43,680 nt of DNA from Intestinimonas sp. GTDB taxonomy: Bacteria; Bacillota; Clostridia; Oscillospirales; Oscillospiraceae. Of the stretch, positions 11,831 through 19,116 are shown piece by piece; position 1 is the first letter of the stretch; every line of letters starts with the position of its first letter. The DNA lies in NCBI GenBank assembly GCA_022653075.1, contig JALCSB010000015.1, positions 1 through 43,680 of the forward strand. Reading direction: 5' to 3'. The translations under genes and the position numbers were made by a program. The notes below the pieces were generated by a model. That model was not told where the DNA came from. It made no database searches and saw nothing but the letters and a program-made list of their open reading frames with translations.

Positions 11831-11870
11831 ATTGACAGTTTTGTGTTCCGCTGTACGGAACGCTGTCAAT
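11831..11870. repeat. 40-bp interrupted dyad upstream of the ATPase promoter
   Basis: Outer arms ATTGACAG (11831-11838) and CTGTCAAT (11863-11870) enclose a second pair, GTTCCG (11845-11850) and CGGAAC (11856-11861). The outer arms contain TTGACA, but no -10 lies at the right distance on either strand, so they do not look like a -35. This could be a regulator binding site or a hairpin. Confidence 0.55.
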
Positions 11871-11909
11871 CATGGCGCTCTAATCAGGTAGAATCCAGTC
11901 TAAAACATA

Positions 11910-11944
11910 GCGACGCTTTCAGGAATGCATCCTGAAAGCGTCGC
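11910..11944 (-). terminator. Hairpin terminator after the DUF4015 gene
   Basis: Perfect 15-bp arms GCGACGCTTTCAGGA / TCCTGAAAGCGTCGC with a five-base loop. On the - strand it is followed by a short T-containing tract (TATGTTTTA), so it probably ends transcription coming from the gene at 11989-13083 and insulates the ATPase promoter. Confidence 0.7.
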
Positions 11945-11988
11945 TGCTGCTGTACTACATTGGTCATATTTTTTTATTTTATCTGGCT

Positions 11989-13083
11989 TCAGGAATGCCA
12001 CAGAACAGCCCAGCTCCCGTCCCCGGTCCCGGCCTGGGTGGACACGGACACCAGATTAACGGCTGCGTTCTTCAGCCCAGCGCTTTCCAGTCCGGTCTGC
12101 CATGCAGCCGTGGACGCAGGTGAGGCCGCGGTCCACACCCGGTCAGCCACACCGACCACCAGTTCCAGCGTCTGGCCGGAGGTGGGATTGGTCCCGCTGC
12201 TCAGAGTCGTGTTGTCCGTCATAATAGATAGCTTTACCTCGGGATATTCAGCCAGCGCACTGCGCACCTGGCTGTAAAATGCAGATAGCGTCTGCGAAAA
12301 GGCGGCGGCTTCATAGTTGTCGCCCGTACGGATGTTGTCCAGATTGCCATCGGTAGGATAGGCACAGTGATCAAGCAGAATCTCATCAAAACCCAAACCG
12401 GCCAGTTCCCTGCACACACCAGTCACATAGTCACAGACCGTCCTGCTGGCGGGGCTGGTCCAGTAGAGGTCCCCGGAATCCGTCCAGCGTCCGCCGCGGC
12501 TGGTCAGCAGGCAGAGCGCGCGGTCGCTTTTAGCCGTCCGCCCGTCCCGGAAGCAGGAAACTCTCGCAATCGTATAAAAGTCCTTCGTGGCGTTCAGACC
12601 GGAAATGGCGGCATTCAGCGCTGGATTGGTGTCCGAAGCGCCGGTTTTTGTGGCCTCGGTGAGCTGGGAGACATAACCCAAAGAGCCGTCGTCGGCCTTC
12701 ATATCAAAGACGGCGGCATTGGCTCCGGCGGCCGTCACTTGCTGGGTGGCCGTACCATCATATAAAGCAGCCCGGTCCAGCATGACAGCGCGGAGAGTAT
12801 CCGTGGAATCAGCTACCTCCGGTGTGACCACAACCAGCGGGTCGGAGGCGTCGGGTACTGGCGTGACCACGCTGGTCTCTTTATTCTGTCCCTGCAGAAA
12901 AGGCAGCTCCAGCTTTACTCCCTCGGCGGAATAGACGATGTACTGCTGAAGAAATGCCAGAGTAATTAGTACTCCTATAACCAGTACCGCCAAAATGATT
13001 GCCAATATTTTCAAAATGTTGCGTGTGTGGGAACGGCCCCGATAGGCGCCATAGTGATAGCTTTTTCTCATTCCATATCCCAT
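11989..13083 (-). CDS. DUF4015-type putative glycoside hydrolase, membrane-anchored
   Basis: 364 aa. A basic N-terminus (MRKSYHYGAYRGRSHTR) precedes one membrane helix (about 24-47), then a Pro/Thr/Val-rich linker (to about 95) and an extracellular domain. That domain carries the TIM-barrel-like motifs of the DUF4015 family: AAVFDMKADDGSLGY near residue 125 and GFDEILLDHCAYPTDG near 240. The family is predicted to act on polysaccharide; no substrate is known here. ATG 13083 abuts the GGAGG site and ATG 13071 is 12 bases from it, so the start may be four residues shorter. It lies alone behind its own promoter and terminator. Confidence 0.75.
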   Translation of the reverse strand: MGYGMRKSYHYGAYRGRSHTRNILKILAIILAVLVIGVLITLAFLQQYIVYSAEGVKLELPFLQGQNKETSVVTPVPDASDPLVVVTPEVADSTDTLRAVMLDRAALYDGTATQQVTAAGANAAVFDMKADDGSLGYVSQLTEATKTGASDTNPALNAAISGLNATKDFYTIARVSCFRDGRTAKSDRALCLLTSRGGRWTDSGDLYWTSPASRTVCDYVTGVCRELAGLGFDEILLDHCAYPTDGNLDNIRTGDNYEAAAFSQTLSAFYSQVRSALAEYPEVKLSIMTDNTTLSSGTNPTSGQTLELVVGVADRVWTAASPASTAAWQTGLESAGLKNAAVNLVSVSTQAGTGDGSWAVLWHS

Positions 13084-13211
13084 CCTCCGCTACCTCGCAG
13101 CCAATACGCCGCGTACCATAGCCGGATTTTTTCTCTCAATGCAGACATAGTTTGACCCGCTTCGACATCGCAGCCTTACCACAACTGTAGAACTATCATT
13201 TCCGCTTTTTT

Positions 13212-13220
13212 ATTATAGCA
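13212..13220 (-). promoter_or_regulatory. Extended -10 promoter for the DUF4015 gene
   Basis: On the - strand the sequence reads TGC-TATAAT, a perfect extended -10. There is only a T-rich stretch, not a good -35, upstream of it. Distance to the gene start is about 130 bases. Confidence 0.5.
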
Positions 13221-13253
13221 CAGCCGTATCTGAAAAAAAAGAGCATTTTACCC

Positions 13254-13694
13254 TTATTCTGTCTTTTCCTTCCAGCTTTGGAAGGCCAGGTCCAGTTTTA
13301 TAAGCGCATAACGCACCTCTTCCTTCTCCTCCTGTGACAGGTTGCTCAGGATGGAACAGAAATATCCCTCCACATCGGTCTCCGTCTGCTGACGTAGCAT
13401 GCGGTATTTTTCGGTGACAGCCACATAGGTCACACGCCGGTCCTCACTGGAACGGGTCCGGGCAGCCAGCTCAATTTTTTCCAGACGGTCCACCACACCG
13501 GAGATGGTGCTGTTGGCATTACCGGTCCGTTCAGCCAATGCACGGATGGACATAGGGCCTTCCTTCTCCAGAACATCCAGCGCCAGCGCCTGCGGAAAGG
13601 TGAGATGCAGCTTTCCAAAATGAGCGCGGAACAGCCGGCTCATATGCTGATTCACTCGGAGATAAGTCATCAAAATATCGCCGTAGCACTCCAT
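13254..13694 (-). CDS. MarR-family transcriptional regulator
   Basis: 146 aa, the usual length. It has winged helix-turn-helix features: MSIRALAERTGNANSTISGVVDRLEKIELAARTRSSEDRRVTYVAVTEK (DNA recognition helix, then the wing with the family-typical D-R-R). Helices at both ends would form the dimer interface. MarR proteins are usually ligand- or redox-released repressors that bind palindromes near their own gene. No transporter or enzyme target is adjacent in the same operon; the neighbours are an SLH protein and DUF4015. AGGTG lies five to six bases before the ATG. Confidence 0.88.
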   Translation of the reverse strand: MECYGDILMTYLRVNQHMSRLFRAHFGKLHLTFPQALALDVLEKEGPMSIRALAERTGNANSTISGVVDRLEKIELAARTRSSEDRRVTYVAVTEKYRMLRQQTETDVEGYFCSILSNLSQEEKEEVRYALIKLDLAFQSWKEKTE

Positions 13695-13733
13695 AAATCA
13701 CCTCATCCCGTTCTCTATTATGTACTGTCATCT

Positions 13734-13804
13734 GGCCGTGCTGCCATAACTGTGGCATATACCCCTTTCATCGGGAAACGACATAAAGAATGGGCAGCAC
13801 GGCC
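13734..13804. repeat. 12-bp perfect inverted repeat upstream of the MarR gene
   Basis: GGCCGTGCTGCC (13734-13745) and GGCAGCACGGCC (13793-13804) are exact reverse complements 47 bases apart, between the SLH gene stop and the MarR start. A 47-base loop is long for a terminator. It could be a DNA looping/operator pair or a large RNA hairpin. Confidence 0.6.
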
Positions 13805-13845
13805 CAGGCAGGCGCGTGCCGTCCAGAGTGCCGCAGCGGGCCTCT

Positions 13846-14478
13846 TCATCCCATGGCCGGTGTCATAAGCCGATCCACCATAACCGCCAGCTGGGCGCGG
13901 TCGGCGCTGCCCCCGGGATTCAGTTGGTTCGCCCCATTGCCTGAGATAATCCCGGCCCCTACGGCATAGGACATACCCGCTCTTGCCCAGATGCTGATCG
14001 AGTTATCATCAACGTAGTTGGAGAGCATCCCCTGCGCCAGTTCCGCGCCGTTAAGCATACAGTACCGATAAAACATCACCGCCAGCTGTTCTCGGGTCAC
14101 GGTGTCGCCGCCGCAAAATTTTCCGCTGCTGTAACCAGTAACGATACTCTGCTGGGCTGCCCAGGCGGCGGCGTCAGCATAGTAAGATCCGTCCGGCACA
14201 TCGGGAAAAGAGGTCTTGCCCGACGAGGCAGGCGACCCGGCCAGCCGCCATAGAACCACGGCCGCCATGCCCCGGGTCACCAGTTGCAGCGGGGAGAAGG
14301 TAGCGTTCGAGGTACCGGCCATTACACCGCCGTCGGCCACTTGACTGACTGCATCGGCATACCAGCAGTCTGCCGTCACATCGGTGAAGGAAGCTGCCGA
14401 AACAGGCAGAGCCATCGTCAGGACCATGCAGATCACCAGCAGGGCCGCGCAATATTTATGCTTGTTGTGATATTTCAT
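13846..14478 (-). CDS. Exported protein made of three SLH domains
   Basis: 210 aa with a Sec signal peptide (CAALLVICMVLTMALPVSAA, cleavage near residue 29). The rest is three S-layer homology repeats: FTDVTADCWYADAVSQVADGGVMAG, FPDVPDGSYYADAAAWAAQQSIVTGY and the degenerate YVDDNSISIWARAGMSYAVGAGIISG. SLH trimers bind pyruvylated secondary cell-wall polymers. There is no additional functional domain, so the protein itself is only a wall-binding module, unless it multimerises with other proteins. The start follows an AAAGAGAAAG-rich stretch without a strong AGGAGG. Confidence 0.88.
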   Translation of the reverse strand: MKYHNKHKYCAALLVICMVLTMALPVSAASFTDVTADCWYADAVSQVADGGVMAGTSNATFSPLQLVTRGMAAVVLWRLAGSPASSGKTSFPDVPDGSYYADAAAWAAQQSIVTGYSSGKFCGGDTVTREQLAVMFYRYCMLNGAELAQGMLSNYVDDNSISIWARAGMSYAVGAGIISGNGANQLNPGGSADRAQLAVMVDRLMTPAMG

Positions 14479-14603
14479 CGGAAGTACTCGCTTTCTCTTT
14501 CTTTCGAAATATACGCATTTTGCAGTTTTAATATAATTTATCAGATAGTTTTTACTAATTTATGAACATAGTCGAAATTTTAGAAAACCTTCCCCCCCCT
14601 TTT

Positions 14604-14873
14604 TTAGGATACCGCCCAATTAAGCAGCAGCAGCAGCCCGAAACCCGGTACGCCCAGCAGCCCCAGGGCCAACGCATTGGCCAGATTGACCCCCAACGTT
14701 ACTCCGATCAGACCCCCCGCCCGACTGAAAACCGCCAGTGCGCCCAATCCCAGCGCGGTACGTACGCCGAGCCGGCCCAGGCAGAGGAGCGGCCTACGCA
14801 GGATTACCAGTACAGCCACCGCCAGAAGCCCGCAGGTCAGCCCCAGAAACAGCTTCAGTTCCAGTCCCTCCAT
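14604..14873 (-). CDS. bofA: BofA-family protein (pro-sigma-K processing inhibitor)
   Basis: 89 aa, two to three hydrophobic segments, and the conserved C-terminus GVNLANALALGLLGVPGFGLLLLLN, which matches the BofA pattern (N-x(8)-GxLGxPG). In Bacillus, BofA sits in the outer forespore membrane and holds SpoIVFB inactive until the sigma-K checkpoint is passed. GGAGG lies nine bases before ATG 14873. It directly follows a yaaL homologue, as in B. subtilis, which supports the call and a spore-forming host. A longer in-frame reading to 15185 is the shadow of yaaL. Confidence 0.85.
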   Translation of the reverse strand: MEGLELKLFLGLTCGLLAVAVLVILRRPLLCLGRLGVRTALGLGALAVFSRAGGLIGVTLGVNLANALALGLLGVPGFGLLLLLNWAVS

Positions 14874-14877
14874 GCCG

Positions 14878-15156
14878 TTATTCCTCCGGGTGACCGCCCA
14901 GCTCTTTGATCCGCCGGAGCAGGTAGGCATACCGCGCCTGAAGGGCATTGATCTCAAAAACATAGGACTCAATAAGGTCTTGGTCTCCTGCACCCGTCCG
15001 GTTAAATCCCGCGTAGGCCTGGTGAATGAGTACCTTGGTTTGGTCCAGTCCCTCCCGCAACGCCTGGATTTCCTCTTCAGTATCGTCCTCCATCCGGTGA
15101 TCCGTCCGGTGCTCCGCCAGGTGGTGAAGCAGAAATGTCTTTGCCGCCTGTACCAT
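14878..15156 (-). CDS. yaaL: YaaL/DUF2508-family protein
   Basis: 92 aa, charged and helical, with the DUF2508 core DLIESYVFEINALQARYAYLLRRIKELGG at residues about 59-87. Its function is not established; the gene is usually found just upstream of bofA. The stop codon lies inside the ribosome-site region of bofA, so the two are one transcription unit. AAGGGGG lies eight bases before the ATG. Confidence 0.85.
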   Translation of the reverse strand: MVQAAKTFLLHHLAEHRTDHRMEDDTEEEIQALREGLDQTKVLIHQAYAGFNRTGAGDQDLIESYVFEINALQARYAYLLRRIKELGGHPEE

Positions 15157-15247
15157 ACGATTTTCCCCCTTTTTATAGTATCCATGGTAAGTTTATACAG
15201 TTGTCCCCGCCGTTATACCTTTCGGGACAAGCTGGCCGGACTTTCCG

Positions 15248-15276
15248 TTCCCACAAGGTCCGTCCTGTGTTATAAT
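15248..15276 (+). promoter_or_regulatory. Putative promoter of the TRIC-type channel gene
   Basis: TTCCCA (15248-15253) and TATAAT (15271-15276) are 17 bases apart; the -10 is also an extended one (TGT-TATAAT). The region 15157-15355 is a divergent intergenic space shared with yaaL-bofA. Confidence 0.6.
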
Positions 15277-15355
15277 CGTGGCACAGCCGGCGTAGGCCGC
15301 TTCTCCAAAGCGGCGCGCTGAGACCTCAAAGAGAGAGATGAACGGGTGAACTATT

Positions 15356-16003
15356 ATGGAACTTTCTCAGGCCATTTTCAGTGGATGTGAATATGCGGGA
15401 ACAGCGGCTTTTGCCGTGTCGGGGGCTATGATCGCCGTGGAAAAACATATGGATTTGTTCGGTATACTGTTTCTGGCCGTGGTAACGGCGCTGGGCGGCG
15501 GTACCATCCGGGATGTCCTTATTGGGAGCTTTCCGCCCCGGATGTTTTCCAGCTATCGCTATCTGCTCCTGGCCGCTCTATGCGCCCTGGTGGTATTCAG
15601 CGTGGCCCGCGGCTTCGGCACCCGGTATCTGGCCAACCGGGAACGTCTGGACCAAATTAACAATATTTTTGACGCCGTGGGCTTAGGCGTATTCGCCGTC
15701 TCCGGGGCCCGCATTGCCGTGGAGGCGGGCTATATTGGTAATCCCTTTCTCACTGTTTTTCTGGGTATGACCACCGCCGTGGGCGGCGGTATTTTCAGGG
15801 ATATGCTCATACGGGAAGTTCCTTTTGTTCTCAAAAAGCGAGTCTATGCCATCGCTGCCATTACGGGCGCGTTGGCCTATTGGTTGTGCCTGCGGGCAGG
15901 CGCGCTGGAACCGGCTGCCGCCTTTATCGGTCTGACGCTCACGTTTGTGCTGCGTATGGTGGCCACTCATTTTCGCTGGAACCTGCCGCGGGCAATTCCG
16001 TAG
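15356..16003 (+). CDS. TRIC-type cation channel family protein (UPF0126/YicG)
   Basis: 215 aa with about seven membrane helices arranged as two related halves, each with a Gly-rich bend: ALGGGTIRDVLIG (near 42-55) and AVGGGIFRDMLIRE (near 140-154). Prokaryotic members of this family form trimeric K+/cation channels. It is the only gene of its unit upstream of the T-box leader. A GGGTGA sequence is the only candidate ribosome site, so translation initiation may be weak. Confidence 0.88.
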   Translation: MELSQAIFSGCEYAGTAAFAVSGAMIAVEKHMDLFGILFLAVVTALGGGTIRDVLIGSFPPRMFSSYRYLLLAALCALVVFSVARGFGTRYLANRERLDQINNIFDAVGLGVFAVSGARIAVEAGYIGNPFLTVFLGMTTAVGGGIFRDMLIREVPFVLKKRVYAIAAITGALAYWLCLRAGALEPAAAFIGLTLTFVLRMVATHFRWNLPRAIP

Positions 16004-16030
16004 GAGGAAAAATTAATTTTCAAAAAGGCA

Positions 16031-16059
16031 TTGACACCGTTTCTTTTACTCGCTATACT
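16031..16059 (+). promoter_or_regulatory. Strong promoter of the first T-box/larA unit
   Basis: TTGACA (16031-16036) and TATACT (16054-16059) at 17 bases, directly upstream of the T-box leader and 28 bases after the channel gene stop. Confidence 0.8.
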
Positions 16060-16064
16060 GTAAC

Positions 16065-16311
16065 AGTGCAAATTGAAAAATAGAATTGCGGGCTTAGAAG
16101 CGCATGGAGTAGCCCGTCGCGCGGAACGCACAGAGAGGGGCCGGCTGGTGGAAGACCTCCGCGCGCGGCAGGGCAAAGTACGGGCGTGGAGCCTCCACCG
16201 GAAACGGCGGCGTACTCCAGCGTTAGCGGAGGAGAGGCATCGCGCTGAGGCGCGGGGCAAACTAAGGTGGTACCACGGAACATCCGTCCTTATGGGGGCG
16301 GATGTTTTTTT
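16065..16311 (+). ncRNA. T-box leader 1 (tRNA-sensing riboswitch)
   Basis: The diagnostic T-box sequence AGGTGGTACCACGG lies at 16265-16278. It is followed by a terminator stem (16279-16289 with 16295-16305) and a T run (to 16311). In Stem I there is an AGTA motif (16108-16111), a helix GCCCGT/ACGGGC (16112-16117 with 16180-16185) and the usual CAGAGAG (16130-16136). T-boxes read the charging state of one tRNA and let transcription continue when it is uncharged. The specifier triplet is not assignable with confidence; it should lie near 16178-16194. Regulated genes: larA copy 1 and the Na+ symporter. Confidence 0.9.
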
Positions 16312-16335
16312 ATTTGGGAGAGGAGTATCAGAAAG

Positions 16336-17640
16336 ATGGAAACCATTCATCTAAAGTACGGCGAAGGTGCGGTGGACCTTCCGGTGGAAGGGGCAAACCA
16401 CATCGTGTGGCTGCGGGAAAACCCGATGAAGGAGATCGGCGATCTTGCTTCGGAATTTCGCCGCTGCGTCACTACCGGGGTCATCGGCAGTGCGCCCTTG
16501 CGGGAGCTGGTGGGGCCGGAGGACGCTGTAACCATCGTCATCAGCGATATGACGCGGTTCTGGATGCGGCAGGACCTGCTATGTTCTTTGCTGGTACGTT
16601 ACCTGCATGAGGAGGCGGGACTACCCTTTAAAAGCATGGTGATATTGATCGCCCTTGGCACCCACCGGGGCAACACAGAGGACGAGCGCCGGAAGCTGGC
16701 GGGCGACTATGCCTACCAGCATGTGTCAAAGGTGGTGGACCACAACTGCGACGCCGCTGATCTGGTCCATCTGGGCACTACCGGCCTTGGCACCGAGGTA
16801 TGGGTTAACCCCCTGACCGTGGGCCGGAAGGTCATCTGCATTGGAGGTACCGTCCACCATGTAATGGCGGGCTACGGTGGCGGGCGTAAAACCATCGTTC
16901 CCGGAATCGCCGGCCGGACCACTATTCGGCAGAACCACCAGCGGGCGTTGGACCCGGACCGGCCCATGACCGATCCCCGGGTGGGCAGCGGCCGGCTGCC
17001 GTCCAACCCCATTCATGAGGACATGGAGCAGGCGGCTGCCCTGGTGGGCGTAACCTTTGGCATCAATGTAGTGGTGAACTCCGCCTCCCGGCACAGCGGC
17101 CTGTTCTGTGGCGACTTCGATTTGGCCTGGCGGGAGAGCTGCCGCTATGTTCAGCAGTGCTATGGCCTGCCTATTGAGCGGGAGGGCGACATCGTAATCG
17201 CCAGCTGCGGCGGTTTCCCCAAAGATATAAACCTCTACCAGTCCACCAAGTCTATTTTCAACGCGGTCCGGGCGGTGAAACCGGGCGGGACCCTCATTCT
17301 GCTGGCTGAGTGCCGGGAGGGCAGCGGTGCCAAGGACTTTTTCGACTGGAACGGCCCTCTGCGGGAAGGGCGGCTGGATGCGACCCTGCGAGAGAGCTTT
17401 ACCATCGGCGGCTATATTTTTTACGCCGCCTGTGAAACTATCCGCAAGGCCCGTGTCCTGTTACTGAGCCAGATTGACCCTGGACTTGTGACTGACATGG
17501 GCATCACCGCTTTCCGTGATCCGGCCAAACTGTTGGCAACCGTGGATTTTATAGGAAAAAACGTGTATGTCATCCCCTACGGCGGCAGCGTCATGCCCCA
17601 GTTGGAAGAAGATTACCGCCGCTTGTGCGGCAGCATTTAG
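16336..17640 (+). CDS. larA: LarA-family 2-hydroxyacid racemase/epimerase, copy 1 (DUF2088)
   Basis: 434 aa from ATG 16336 (GGAGAGGAG ten bases upstream); a longer frame runs into the T-box terminator. LarA enzymes use a nickel-pincer nucleotide covalently held by Lys184, with His108, His174 and His200 (L. plantarum numbering), to racemise lactate or related 2-hydroxy acids. The same residues occur here as H110, H175, K185 and H201 (GTHRG, HHVMAGYGGGRK, then TIRQNH), so a working enzyme is expected. The larB, larC and larE cofactor genes are not in the window. The substrate is unknown; many LarA homologues act on acids other than lactate. Confidence 0.85.
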   Translation: METIHLKYGEGAVDLPVEGANHIVWLRENPMKEIGDLASEFRRCVTTGVIGSAPLRELVGPEDAVTIVISDMTRFWMRQDLLCSLLVRYLHEEAGLPFKSMVILIALGTHRGNTEDERRKLAGDYAYQHVSKVVDHNCDAADLVHLGTTGLGTEVWVNPLTVGRKVICIGGTVHHVMAGYGGGRKTIVPGIAGRTTIRQNHQRALDPDRPMTDPRVGSGRLPSNPIHEDMEQAAALVGVTFGINVVVNSASRHSGLFCGDFDLAWRESCRYVQQCYGLPIEREGDIVIASCGGFPKDINLYQSTKSIFNAVRAVKPGGTLILLAECREGSGAKDFFDWNGPLREGRLDATLRESFTIGGYIFYAACETIRKARVLLLSQIDPGLVTDMGITAFRDPAKLLATVDFIGKNVYVIPYGGSVMPQLEEDYRRLCGSI

Positions 17641-17652
17641 GGAGGAACGTCC

Positions 17653-19059
17653 GTGAATATTCCGCTTCTTATCGTGGCCCTGTATGTGGCCCTTCTGTTC
17701 GGTATCAGCATCCATGTCTCCCGGAAGCAAAGGAAGGACGAGGAATCCTTTCTACTTTATAAGGGCAAAAACAGCACTTTCGTAGTGGCCGCCAGCATCG
17801 CCGGTTTGGCCATTGGTGGTGCCTCCACCGTGGGCATTGCAGAGAACGCCTTCACCGTGGGCCTGTCTGCCGGCTGGTATGATGCCGCCTGGGCCATCGG
17901 TGCGGTGGTCTCCTCTTTCCTTGCCGTAAAGCACCTGCGCAAAAGCGGGTACAGTACCATCAGCGGTCTGGTAAGCGACCTTTATGGTAAAAACACCTGC
18001 TTTATCATGGTCGTCGCCATGTGTATTATCCAGTCCGGCATCATTGCCCTGCAGTACAAGGCGGGTGGCTCCATCCTGGCCTCCCTTCTGCCCAACGTGT
18101 TCACGGTAAAGAGCGGCACCTTCTTCTCCTTCCTCATTTTTATGCTGGTGGCGGTTATCGGCGGTATGGGCAGTGTGTCACTGACCAATGTTCTGAACCT
18201 GATTATCATCTATGTGGGCGTCATCGTAGCATCCGCTCTGGTTCTGGACCAGCAGGGCGGCTGGGCGGCTATCAGTGTCCTTACTGCTGCGGAGCCGGAC
18301 ACTCCCTATCTGAGCCTGACTGCCGGCATGGGCTGGGCGGGCATTTTCAGCTGGATTATCGTCATGCTTGGCAACACCAATTCGGTGCAGGGCGTGGTCC
18401 AGATTGGCCTGACCGGCAAAAGCGACAAATCCGCACGGAACGGTTTTCTGCTTGGCGCGGCTCTGATGATCCCGATAGGCTTTTTGTGCGCCCTGCTGGG
18501 CGTGGCCAGCAAGGCTTTGTTGCCCGATGCAAAGGCATCTGTGGCCCTGCCCATGATTCTGATGAGTATTCCGCCGGTACTGGGCGGCATCACACTATCC
18601 GGCCTGTGGGCCGCCGATATGGGCACCGGCTGTTCCATGATTATCGGCCTGTCCACCACCGTTTGCACCGATATTTTGGGCCGCGCCCTATCCGTGCAGA
18701 CCCTGCCGCAGCGCCGCCGCCTGTGGCTCAATAAAGCGGTGGTAGTGATCAGCAGCCTGTTCACCTACCTAATCGCCACACAGATGGGCAGCATCCTGGG
18801 GGCCATGCAGAAAGCTCTGTCCCTGGCCATTGGTACCTCCTTTATTGTGGTAGGCGGCCTGCTGCTGCCCAAATTCACGGGTCGCAGGGCAGGCTTCTGG
18901 ACCGTGTTGGCCTCTATCGCGGCCATCGTGGCTTGGAATCTATGCCCCACTCTGGCCCGTTCCTTCCACAGCATTGGTTTCTTTATGCTGGCAGTGTGCG
19001 GCGTGGTCTTTGTGGCTGTGAGCTTGCTGGACCGGGAAAAAGTGGCGGTCCGAGTATAA
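17653..19059 (+). CDS. Sodium:solute symporter (SSS/SLC5 family)
   Basis: 468 aa, about 12-13 membrane helices, with SSS-type features: the early segment VAASIAGLAIGGASTVG and the broken-helix region GLSAGWYDAAWAIGAV. It uses the Na+ gradient to import an organic solute. It starts with GTG 17653 after a GGGAGGAACG site, 12 bases after larA, so the pair is one operon under T-box control. The substrate is probably that of the racemase (a 2-hydroxy or related monocarboxylic acid), but this is inferred only from the context. Confidence 0.85.
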   Translation: MNIPLLIVALYVALLFGISIHVSRKQRKDEESFLLYKGKNSTFVVAASIAGLAIGGASTVGIAENAFTVGLSAGWYDAAWAIGAVVSSFLAVKHLRKSGYSTISGLVSDLYGKNTCFIMVVAMCIIQSGIIALQYKAGGSILASLLPNVFTVKSGTFFSFLIFMLVAVIGGMGSVSLTNVLNLIIIYVGVIVASALVLDQQGGWAAISVLTAAEPDTPYLSLTAGMGWAGIFSWIIVMLGNTNSVQGVVQIGLTGKSDKSARNGFLLGAALMIPIGFLCALLGVASKALLPDAKASVALPMILMSIPPVLGGITLSGLWAADMGTGCSMIIGLSTTVCTDILGRALSVQTLPQRRRLWLNKAVVVISSLFTYLIATQMGSILGAMQKALSLAIGTSFIVVGGLLLPKFTGRRAGFWTVLASIAAIVAWNLCPTLARSFHSIGFFMLAVCGVVFVAVSLLDREKVAVRV

Positions 19060-19072
19060 TTCTTTATAGTCA

Positions 19073-19114
19073 AAGCGGCCGGCCCTGATACAGGGCCGGC
19101 CGCTTCTTTGTTTT
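19073..19114. terminator. Bidirectional hairpin terminator
   Basis: Perfect 15-bp arms AAGCGGCCGGCCCTG / CAGGGCCGGCCGCTT with a three-base loop, followed on the + strand by CTTTGTTTT. It ends the larA-symporter operon and meets the convergent protease gene, which stops at 19117. Confidence 0.88.
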
Positions 19115-19116
19115 AA

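Noticed and set aside
14619-14640. CAG-type short tandem repeat at the end of bofA
   Set aside because: Simply the complement of Leu codons in a hydrophobic tail.
14604-15185. 193-codon frame as one protein
   Set aside because: Its first half is an alternative frame of yaaL; only the bofA part has a ribosome site and conservation.
16186-16194. Specifier of T-box 1 (AGC, GCC, GAG or ACG considered)
   Set aside because: Several alternative Stem I pairings fit equally well, so no amino acid was assigned.
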